DNA from: Amarolinea aalborgensis
GTDB lineage: Bacteria; Chloroflexota; Anaerolineae; SSC4; Amarolineaceae
NCBI RefSeq assembly: GCF_900491745.1
Contig: NZ_UETR01000058.1
Location: 1-18,155, forward strand
Direction: 5' to 3'
Length of the DNA: 18,155 nucleotides
This document shows positions 9,457 through 16,200 of the stretch, piece after piece; position 1 is the stretch's first letter; each line of letters begins with the position of its first letter. The notes under the pieces are model-generated. The model was given only the letters and a program-made list of their open reading frames with translations. It was not told where the DNA came from and ran no database searches. The position numbers were made by a program, and so were the translations under genes.

Positions 9457-9463
9457 CTTCTGA

Positions 9464-10357
9464 TCAACCGACCGTCAGCTTGCGGCGGAGGAGGAGGAGC
9501 GCCAGCCCGGCAAGCATCAACAGCGCGCCTGTCAACAACAGGGCGGCGTCGAATGAGATGCTCACATCGCCGGTGACAGGCAGGGTAAGGGTCAACAGGA
9601 AGGTGCGGCTGTTGAATGGCTGCAGCGGCCGCGCGTTCGCGTTGTAGATGGCCGTGTACTTGGCAATTTGCGCGTCCGACAGCTCCACGGGCGTGTTCAT
9701 GACCAGCCATTGCACGCCTTCTGTGCACGGCGGGGTCGTCAACGAGCCGTTGTAGCGCCAGTAGGTGCGCGTGGCGGGCGCCAGTTGATTGGCATCCACC
9801 GACGCCCCGCTGACCGCCTGCGGTTCGCCGGCGGCGGCTGGCAGGTTATCCAGCACAGAGGCAAAGGCCGGATTTTCAGCGCCTGCCTTCAGCAGCACGC
9901 CAACCACCGCCAGCCCGCCTTTCGCGTTCTTGTGGACCAGGTGCAGCTCTAACGGCGCGAACTGACCGGCCAGCGCGTGTTCGCTGTGCGCATGAAAATG
10001 GAACTGCACCAAGTCGTAGCGCACACCGTTCAAGGTGATCGAGCTGCCCTTGTCATAGTTCACCTGAATCGTGTGGCCGTTGTTGACGATTGTGAGCGCG
10101 CTGGGCTGATAATTGAAACTGATGTCGGCCGCGTTCAGCGCCGCGTCGGCCGGAATATCCACTGGAGATTGCTCCGCGCCTTTGGCGCAGGTTGCAAAGT
10201 CAGGGCTGAGGTCGCCCCAGTGTTCGGGGCCGCTTTCGCCGCTGTAGGACCAATGGACGCCTTCGGCGGCGATGGCGCCCCCGGCCACGACCAACGCAAG
10301 GGCCAGCGCCGCGATCAAAGCACGCACAAAACGAGACGAGCGTTGCACGTGGATCAT
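9464..10357 (-). CDS. Alpha-class carbonic anhydrase, secreted, with LPXTG cell-wall sorting signal
   Basis: The 297-residue protein starts with a Sec signal peptide (basic MIHVQRSSRF, then a hydrophobic stretch to about Ala31). The alpha-CA domain follows. Zinc ligands are His120 and His122 in QFHFHAHSEH and His139 in LELHLVH. The proton-shuttle His is probably His95 in NNGHTIQV. Thr207/Thr208 lie in SLTTPPC, and Cys57 and Cys211 are placed for the family disulfide. It hydrates CO2 to bicarbonate outside the membrane. The C-terminus is LPVTG (259-263), a hydrophobic segment (about 270-290) and RRK, a complete sortase signal. The start at 10357 is preferred because it begins the signal peptide; upstream codons run into the MbtH-like gene. 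The Shine-Dalgarno is weak. It starts 29 bp after the MbtH-like stop, so the two may share a transcript. Confidence 0.93.
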   Translation of the reverse strand: MIHVQRSSRFVRALIAALALALVVAGGAIAAEGVHWSYSGESGPEHWGDLSPDFATCAKGAEQSPVDIPADAALNAADISFNYQPSALTIVNNGHTIQVNYDKGSSITLNGVRYDLVQFHFHAHSEHALAGQFAPLELHLVHKNAKGGLAVVGVLLKAGAENPAFASVLDNLPAAAGEPQAVSGASVDANQLAPATRTYWRYNGSLTTPPCTEGVQWLVMNTPVELSDAQIAKYTAIYNANARPLQPFNSRTFLLTLTLPVTGDVSISFDAALLLTGALLMLAGLALLLLRRKLTVG

Positions 10358-10386
10358 TTTGCACTCTATTTCAACCAGCGGGCGGA

Positions 10387-10602
10387 TCAATGGTTGGCTG
10401 CGGCCGCTTCTTCCATTCTCTTGCGCAGGCTGAGGGGACGCATATCGGTCCACACTTCCTGGATGTAGGCCAGGCACTCCTCTTTGCTGCCTGTTTTGCC
10501 GGCGTCGCGCCAGCCGGCCGGTCTCTCACGCTCAGCCGGCCAGATTGAATACTGCTCCTCGTAGTTCACCACCACCGCATAGATCGTCGTATCCTCGCTC
10601 AT
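10387..10602 (-). CDS. MbtH-like protein
   Basis: The 71-residue product matches the MbtH family closely: VVVNYEEQYSIWPAERERPA (10-29), GWRDAGKTGSKEECLAYIQE (30-49) and VWTDMRPLSLRKRM (50-63). The conserved Asn, Glu, Ser and three Trp residues are all present, and its length is typical (60-75 aa). MbtH proteins bind and activate adenylation domains of non-ribosomal peptide synthetases. No NRPS or siderophore gene is in the window, so it is an orphan copy here. The ATG at 10602 follows AGGAGG by 9 nt; an upstream in-frame start at 10668 has no such site. It lies directly upstream of the carbonic anhydrase gene and is divergent from the NUDIX gene. A functional link to the anhydrase is not known. 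Confidence 0.92.
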   Translation of the reverse strand: MSEDTTIYAVVVNYEEQYSIWPAERERPAGWRDAGKTGSKEECLAYIQEVWTDMRPLSLRKRMEEAAAANH

Positions 10603-10663
10603 TCTCTCGCGCCTCCTGTTCACGGCAAACATGTGGATTGGCGGGGTCTGATTCCCCGATTCG

Positions 10664-10691
10664 ATCATAGTGATGATGGAATCAACATCAA
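10664..10691 (-). promoter_or_regulatory. Possible promoter for MbtH-like and carbonic anhydrase genes
   Basis: On the minus strand TTGATG (10691-10686), a 16-bp spacer and TATGAT (10669-10664) lie about 60 bp upstream of the MbtH-like start. A small CGGGG/CCCCG hairpin (10642-10658) sits in the leader. Both boxes are imperfect. Confidence 0.45.
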
Positions 10692-10749
10692 TCGGTAGTT
10701 TGAATTACAATGTTTGCATGAACCGCTGCTTTGACAGAACCGACAACGC

Positions 10750-10905
10750 GTGTTACCGTTGCCATGTGAAAACGGCGACGCTCCCATCTATCGGGCAGCC
10801 GCGGCCGATGCGATCTTCTCGATCCGGGCCGACGTGCGCCTGACCGACCTGCAACAGCGCCTCGTCGCCTTGATTCTTGCAACCGAGGGGGAAACTCATG
10901 TCTGA
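10750..10905 (+). pseudogene. Possible gene remnant or small ORF overlapping the NUDIX start
   Basis: One plus-strand frame stays open from a GTG at 10750 to a TGA at 10903-10905. Its C-terminal part reads DAPIYRAAADAIFSIRADVR then LTDLQQRLVALILATEGETHV, with protein-like composition and amphipathic character. There is no ATG and no good ribosome-binding site, and the frame is closed by TGA at 10732. It overlaps the NUDIX start by 8 bp, as coupled genes do. I do not recognise the family. It could be the tail of a decayed gene once upstream of the NUDIX gene, or chance. Confidence 0.3.
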
Positions 10906-11353
10906 TCGTCATTACACCGTGGTGCCGCGCACCCTCTGCTTCATCCTCAAGGGCGATGATGTCCTTTTGCTGCGCGGCGCGCCCACCAAGCGCCTGTGGC
11001 CCAACCGCCTCAACGGCGTGGGCGGGCACGTGGAGGCTGGCGAAACCGTTTATGACGCCGCCGTGCGCGAAATCGTCGAAGAGACGGGGCTGACCGTCAG
11101 CAACGTGCAGTTGCACGGCGTGCTCAACCTGCCGCCCAGCCCGGCCCAGGGCACGGGCGACGACCGCACCGGCGTCATGATCTTCGTCTTCACCGCCGAG
11201 GCGACCGGCGGCGCGCTGACGCCCTCCCCCGAAGGCACGCTGGCCTGGTATCCCCGCCGCGCCGTCTTGGACGGCAGCTTGCCTGACCTGATGGATGACC
11301 TGCACAGACTCCTGCCGCGCGTCCTCGCCGCGGCTGAGCCGATCTATTCCTGA
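10898..11353 (+). CDS. NUDIX hydrolase (MutT/8-oxo-dGTP diphosphatase-like)
   Basis: The 151-residue protein contains a perfect Nudix box G-x5-E-x7-REUxEExGU, from Gly43 through Glu49 to REIVEETGL (57-65). This is the metal-binding catalytic helix that cleaves nucleoside diphosphates linked to another group. WPNRLNGVGGHVEAGE before the box resembles MutT-like 8-oxo-dGTP diphosphatases. The exact substrate cannot be read from the sequence. The ATG at 10898 is preceded by GAGGGGGA at 6 nt; an upstream in-frame codon at 10877 lacks a site. It stands divergently from the MbtH-like gene and 157 bp before the DegV gene. No terminator was found after it. Confidence 0.9.
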   Translation: MSDRHYTVVPRTLCFILKGDDVLLLRGAPTKRLWPNRLNGVGGHVEAGETVYDAAVREIVEETGLTVSNVQLHGVLNLPPSPAQGTGDDRTGVMIFVFTAEATGGALTPSPEGTLAWYPRRAVLDGSLPDLMDDLHRLLPRVLAAAEPIYS

Positions 11354-11380
11354 CCCGCGTTTTCTACAATCCTCTGGTCA

Positions 11381-11389
11381 TGGTATAAT
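11381..11389 (+). promoter_or_regulatory. Extended -10 promoter for the DegV-family gene
   Basis: TGGTATAAT combines a perfect -10 hexamer (11384-11389) with the TGN extension. The expected -35 position (near 11361-11366) is only TTTCTA, a poor match, as is usual for extended -10 promoters. It lies about 120 bp upstream of the DegV start, in the gap after the NUDIX gene. Confidence 0.65.
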
Positions 11390-11396
11390 GTGGGTG

Positions 11397-11413
11397 GTCA
11401 TGACAGTCATGAC
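11397..11413 (+). promoter_or_regulatory. Palindrome over the predicted DegV transcription start
   Basis: GTCATGA, CAG, TCATGAC forms a perfect 7-bp inverted repeat with a 3-nt centre, 7 bp after the TATAAT box. Each TCATGA is itself palindromic. It could be an operator or the first hairpin of the leader RNA; no regulator is assigned. Confidence 0.4.
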
Positions 11414-11510
11414 GATTCAGGCCGTCCGGTGGGGAGCATCAGCCCTTTGATCTTGTCTGCGCAATCCGTGCGTGTGCAGGGCGCCACTGGTTGAGGATTT
11501 GCAAGCCACA

Positions 11511-12353
11511 ATGCCATCGTTTGCCATTGTCAAAGACAGCACTGCCTATATTCCGCGCGACCTACTGCGCCATCATCAGATTACCATCGTACCCTTGTCG
11601 GTGACCTTCGACGGCGCCACCTACCGCGACGGTCTTGATATCACACCTGAGCAGTTTTACGGCCATCTGTCCCACCTCTCCAAACTGCCGGTCACCTCGC
11701 CGCCCACGGTCGAGGCGTTCATCGAGACCTACCAGAGGCTGGCGCAAACCCATGACGGCATCCTATCTGTCCACTTATCGGGCGATTACAGCCGCACCGT
11801 GAACGTGGCGCGCGAGGCCGCGGCCGCCGTGGACATCCCGGTCGAAGTGATTGACTCGCGTTCGGTTTCCATGGGCACGGGGTTCGTCGTGTTGGCGGCG
11901 GCGCGCGCGCGCGAGGCTGGGGCCACGCTGGAAGAAGCCACACAGATCGCCCGCCGCGTGGTGCCCTTGCTGCATGTGCGTATGATCGTGGACAACCTGC
12001 GCTATCTGCAGATGGGCGGCCGCATCGGCATGGCCGAACGCTGGATAGGCGCCGCGTTGACGCTCAAGCCAGTCCTGGGCGTGGAGGATGGGCGCACCAC
12101 CATTACCGGCACCGCGCGCGGTCATCGCGCTGCGCTGGACGCGCTGGTGGGGCAGTTGCAAGAGGCAGTCGGCGAGCAGCCACTGCACGTGGCCGTGGCG
12201 CACGCGGCCGCCATGCGTGACGCGCTCTGGCTGTACGACCAGATTGCCGATCAGTTCAACATCGTGGAGATGCACTTCAGCGAGCTTAGCCCCGTGGTCG
12301 GCACCCATGTGGGGCCAGGCACCGTGGGCATTGTCTATTACGTGGACGAGTAA
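11511..12353 (+). CDS. DegV-family fatty-acid-binding protein
   Basis: The 280-residue product has the usual DegV length and landmarks: DSTAYIP (9-15), IVPLSVTFDGATYRDGLDIT (26-45), LPVTSPPTVEAF (59-70), VIDSRSVSMGTGFVVLAAAR (113-132), VDNLRYLQMGGRIG (160-173) and LTLKPVLGVEDG (183-194). The family binds a long-chain fatty acid in a cleft between two domains. Some members (FakB) hand it to a fatty-acid kinase; no FakA-like kinase is seen here. The second lipid-contact loop reads HLSGDYSRTVNVA rather than the usual S-x-LSGTYQSA, an oddity that may alter the pocket. Start at 11511 is chosen by family alignment. Its GAGG is 14 nt away, which is long; GTG 11472 or TTG 11499 would add 13 or 4 residues. 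Confidence 0.9.
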   Translation: MPSFAIVKDSTAYIPRDLLRHHQITIVPLSVTFDGATYRDGLDITPEQFYGHLSHLSKLPVTSPPTVEAFIETYQRLAQTHDGILSVHLSGDYSRTVNVAREAAAAVDIPVEVIDSRSVSMGTGFVVLAAARAREAGATLEEATQIARRVVPLLHVRMIVDNLRYLQMGGRIGMAERWIGAALTLKPVLGVEDGRTTITGTARGHRAALDALVGQLQEAVGEQPLHVAVAHAAAMRDALWLYDQIADQFNIVEMHFSELSPVVGTHVGPGTVGIVYYVDE

Positions 12354-12450
12354 GCTCAGACTTACGCAGTCTCGTGTATTCTCGTGAGATGGGGGGGCAT
12401 GTCCCGTAGTGGCACCTGACCTTAACCATCCATGATCGCGCCATCCGCGT

Positions 12451-12538
12451 CCGTCCCGTAGGGACGGTTGAACTCCTCAAGTCAAGGCGTCCCTACGGGA
12501 CGACGAGCGCTGGGGTCGCCGCCGGTCTCAAGTCAAGG
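12451..12538. repeat. Inverted and direct repeat cluster after DegV
   Basis: The gap 12354-12645 holds no gene. CCGTCCC-GTA-GGGACGG (12451-12467) is a 7-bp hairpin. Its reverse complement CGTCCCTACGGGACG recurs at 12488-12502, so the two hairpins are also inverted copies of each other around a 20-bp spacer. The 12-mer CTCAAGTCAAGG occurs at 12476-12487 and again at 12527-12538. The arrangement looks like a small dispersed repeat rather than a gene. Confidence 0.7.
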
Positions 12539-12557
12539 TCTCCCTCATTTCAGTCCT

Positions 12558-12595
12558 GGGAGGCAACCTCCCTTGAGCCTTCTTCAACAAGCTCA
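12558..12595 (+). terminator. Weak candidate terminator or hairpin pair
   Basis: GGGAGG-CAA-CCTCCC (12558-12572) is a perfect 6-bp hairpin. It is followed by a second imperfect one, TGAGC (12574-12578) with GCTCA (12591-12595). No T-run follows, so termination is uncertain. Confidence 0.3.
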
Positions 12596-12645
12596 GCGAG
12601 CGTATAGGCCCCCAGTTTGAAATGCACCCGTCTTTGCGCAGCCTC

Positions 12646-12674
12646 TTGTCAATTGCCCGGCCGCGGCGTATAAT
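12646..12674 (+). promoter_or_regulatory. Strong sigma-70-type promoter for the 63-aa gene
   Basis: TTGTCA (12646-12651), a 17-bp spacer and a perfect TATAAT (12669-12674) lie 68 bp upstream of the ATG at 12743. Confidence 0.85.
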
Positions 12675-12710
12675 CAACGTGACAGCCTTCCCAGCGGCGC
12701 TATGGACAAC

Positions 12711-12730
12711 GGCCCGGCTTGCTGCGGGCC
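12711..12730 (+). other. Leader hairpin abutting a ribosome-binding site
   Basis: GGCCCG (12711-12716) pairs with CGGGCC (12725-12730) across an 8-nt loop. The Shine-Dalgarno AAGGAG begins at the next base (12731). The hairpin could stabilise the mRNA or present the ribosome-binding site. Confidence 0.5.
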
Positions 12731-12742
12731 AAGGAGTGACCC

Positions 12743-12934
12743 ATGATTCACCTGGAACTGACGGCCGAAGAAGCCAACCTGTTGCGCGCCGTCCTCCAGG
12801 CCTACCTGGACGACCTGCGCATGGAGATTTCCGACACCGAGAACTACGACCTGCGGAACGAACTCAAAACGATGGACGCGTTCCTCAAAGACCTCCTGCG
12901 TCACCGCCTGCCCCCCGCGCCAACGACCGAGTAA
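12743..12934 (+). CDS. Small conserved-looking acidic protein of unknown function
   Basis: This 63-residue protein begins MIHLELTAEEANLLRAVLQA and continues with YLDDLRMEISDTENYDLRN, then ELKTMDAFLKDLL. It appears almost entirely helical, with heptad-like leucines, which suggests a two-helix bundle or dimerising coiled coil. No signal peptide or membrane segment is seen. It has AAGGAGTG 6 nt before the ATG and a near-consensus promoter 68 bp upstream, so expression is well supported. The type resembles small uncharacterised proteins seen in Chloroflexota and other soil or sludge bacteria; I cannot name the family. It stands alone, convergent with the NACHT gene. Confidence 0.8.
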   Translation: MIHLELTAEEANLLRAVLQAYLDDLRMEISDTENYDLRNELKTMDAFLKDLLRHRLPPAPTTE

Positions 12935-12939
12935 CCACT

Positions 12940-13188
12940 CTGCGAGGGGAACGTGAAATCCCCTTGCGCAGGCTGGCTGCTGCACACAGCGCCGGGCAAG
13001 CCGAAACCGGCCTCGACCACACAAGCCCCTTACCCGGCGGGCCTGCGCAAGGTTGAACGGCTTTTCGGTCGCCCAACCCTCGCAGGGTCACGGGACATCA
13101 CCGCGTTGACGTGCGACAGCCCCGCGTGCCTCTGAGACCGTCATCTCGTGGCAGCCCTGCGAGGGGGGCACGTGAAATCCCCTTGCGC
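12940..13188. repeat. Pair of 30/32-bp direct repeats forming hairpins
   Basis: The gene-free stretch 12935-13255 separates two convergent genes. CTGCGAGGGG, a short variable part, then GTGAAATCCCCTTGCGC occurs at 12940-12969 and again at 13157-13188, 217 bp apart. The copies differ in the bases between GAGGGG and GTGAAATC. Within each copy AGGGG pairs with CCCCT. A related partial inverted copy (CTGCGCAAGGTTG and CAACCCTCGCAG) lies between them. A separate 12-bp repeat CAGCACCCAGAA sits at 13228-13239 and 13243-13254, just after the NACHT stop. No T-run marks a terminator for either gene. Confidence 0.7.
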
Positions 13189-13255
13189 CGTCCCGCAGCC
13201 GATGTGACTTCTGCTTGGGCCAGGATTCAGCACCCAGAATTGCAGCACCCAGAAA

Positions 13256-16200
13256 TCAGAAGACAGAAGCCGCCAGGGACACAACTACCCGAACGCCGAG
13301 ATTACCGAAGAAGCCGTCGGGCACGTCCCTAAGGCGCCCGGAACAACGAGCGTTCCTCGGATAAGTGTCCCAAGAACCGCCCCGCACCACGGGCTCACCC
13401 TCGGCTTCTGGGTCGTTGCGGCCATCATCCGGCTGATAGGGATAGGGCCGGTAACGCGTGCGCGTCCACTCCCAGACGTTGCCGCTCATATCGAGCAGGC
13501 CTGTCGAGGTCGCGCCGGCCGGGTACATCCCAACCGCCGAGGCCCGGCCAACCTTGACATCAATGTTGGCCCGCTCCTCGCCTGGCGCCTCGTTGCCCCA
13601 CGGGTAGACCCGCGCATCGCCGCTGCGCGCGGCCTTCTCCCATTCGGCCTCGCTGGGCAGGCGCACCGCGAACTCGTCCGGCAGCGCCGGCCATTGACCC
13701 GCGGTCGCCCGCGCCCGCCACTGCGCATCGAGCCAGGCGGCGTAGGCCATGGCCTCGAACCAACTGATGCCAATCAGCGGGCGGTTGGGCGTGCGCACCT
13801 GGTCGCTCCACCTCATCGGCGCCCCGCGCTGGTCTGGGGTACGTTGCTTGAGCATCTTGCGGAGATCGTCATCCTTCACCTGGCTGTCCCACACACCCTG
13901 CCGCCAGGCCCAGCCGGTCTTGGTCCACCAATGGTCATTGGTATAACCATCCCTCTCCACAAAGGGCTGGAACTGGGCGACCGTCACCGGGTAGCGCGCC
14001 ATCCAGTAACGATAGGGGATGGTGAGAGACTTGGGGTTGCCCAACTCGTTGTCCCAGATGTCCTTGTCCCCCTTCTGGCTGCCCATGACGAACGGCCCGG
14101 CCGGGATTTCAACGAAGCCCAGGAACGGTTCTGCCTGGCCGCAGGTGTGTGCGGGCAGGTGCAGCCGGCCCGGATCGAAGCGCGGATCGCCGAGCTGGCC
14201 AAGCAGGTCGCCGGCCTCCGCGCGTTCACGGCCGGGCAGGCGTCCGCCTTCCACCAGGGCCGCCAGCCAGCGCCGCACGCGACGCAGCACCGCTTCGTAG
14301 ACGCGCTGGCCGGCCGCTTTCTCCAGCAGGCGCAGTTCGTGCGCGGCCTGTCCCGCGATCACAGCCAGGCGCCAGGCCGTATCGTTGGCCGCGGGTTCGG
14401 GGTCGTCAGGCAGCAGCGCGTTGACCAGGTTGACCGCGTCGCCGTAGCCGCCGCGCTGCTTCTTGCCCGCGCCCAGCACAAAGACCTCGCGCCACCACGC
14501 GGGGTCTGCGCTGAGCAGGCGCACGAGCAGCGCGGCCGCGTCCGGCTGGCCCACGAGGAAACACGCGGCCAGGTACTCCTGCAGCGAGCGGTGCACGAAC
14601 GCGTAAACCCCGCTGCGGCGCTCAATGAGCAGGCCGGCGCGCTCCTGCAGGTAACGCAGCACCGTTTCCGGGGCCAATGTGCCTAGCAGCGGCTTGAACG
14701 CGACCAGGATTTCGCCCTCGCTGATGTCGGCCGGCTCGCTGTCATCGGTCCGGCGGCCGGCGCTGCGTTGGCGTTGGTGCACAGTGAAGGCCAGCCGCTC
14801 CAGCGCCTCGCGCACGCTGGTATCGCCCACGCCCAGCACCTGCGCAATGCCCGGCTCGATCAGCGGTTCATTATCCGGCCCCAACACCTCGCGGCCGCGC
14901 TGCCAGCGCGCCAGCAGCAGCTTGACCGTCTCCTCGTACAGATCCGCGCGGTCTTCGGGCAGCTGCCCCCAACTGCTGTGCAGCGTTGCCATCAGCGTCA
15001 GCAGCAGGGGCCGTGAGGCCAAATCGGCCAGGAAGGGGCGCTCCTGCAGTGCGGCCGCCAGGCGCTCGCCGCGGCGCTGCGCGGTCTGCCTGTCCCAGCT
15101 CAGGCTGGGTGCGACCGCCTGGTACCAGCGGTCAATGAAGCGCTGCACCTGCCCTTCGTCGAAGGGCGCCAGGGCCAGCGTGCTGAAACGGGGCAGGCGC
15201 CACTGCGGGTCGGCATAGGCATAGGGCCGCGCGGTGACCAAGACACGCGTGACCTTGGGCAGGGGCGCGAGGAAGTCCTGGATCGCCTGCAGCAGCACCT
15301 GGCGCCGGCGCTGCGCCTCCGGCACCTCGTCCAATCCGTCGAGCAGGATGACGCCCGGCTCTTTGAGCAGGCGCTGCTGCCAGGCGCCGAACGCGCGGTC
15401 GCCGGCCGTCTCGCCCAGGCGCTGGCGCAGGTCGTCGCGAATTGCGTCCCAGATCATGGACGCCGCGCCCTGCCGGGCGCTGACCGGAATCTGGCGTGCG
15501 GCCACTTCCCGCAGCAGCAGGCGCACCGGCAGCGCGCCGGCCAGCGCCTCAGGCAAGGTCGGGCTGTTGGTTGCCAGCAGATAGGCCAGGTAGTTGACGA
15601 AGGTGGTCTTGCCGGAGCCGGCGTCGCCGGTCAGCACCGCCAGGCGATTGGCCGCCAGCGCGAGGGTTGCCAGCAGCGGCGTGCGGTCGCCGCCTTCGCC
15701 GCGCGCCAGGTGTAGGGCCAGGTCGCGCTCATCCCGCGTGCGCTCCGCCGTGACCGCCACCACGTCCAAGTCCACGTACACATCGGGTAGGGGCACGGGC
15801 GACTCGCCGCTGGTGCGCACGAACTCGGTGTCAATGATGCCCAGGGGCAGGCGGCTGCACTCGGCCGCCAGGCTGCGCAGGTACGCGGCCAGCAGCACAT
15901 CCACCGGCACCTGGTCGGCCGGGGTGTTGGCGTAGAAATTGCTGACGTAGACCCGCCACTGGTCGCGGCCGACAAAATCGCCGCCGCCGGTGTTCACATC
16001 CCCGGCCACGAGCGCGCCGCCCGCGGTCTGGATCAGCAGCTGCAGCTCCGCGTTCAGCTCCTGGCTCTTCTGCTCAGTGATCTCATCGCCCAGGATGCTG
16101 CGCAGGGCTTCGAGCTTGAGCAGCTTGTCCTTGAGGTCGGCCACGCGGCTGCGCAGGGTTTGCATCTGCGCCGCCGCGCTGGCGGCCGGGGCCTGCGCCT

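Noticed and set aside
10358..10477. Longer form of the carbonic anhydrase
   Set aside because: The extension overlaps the MbtH-like coding region and precedes a clear Sec signal peptide that starts at 10357.
10688..11305. 205-codon minus-strand frame opposite the NUDIX gene
   Set aside because: The plus strand has an exact Nudix box and ribosome-binding site; the minus frame is Gly/Ala/His-rich shadow sequence.
13694..14686. 330-codon plus-strand frame opposite the NACHT-FGE gene
   Set aside because: Shadow of the large minus-strand gene; no domain signal and no start signal.
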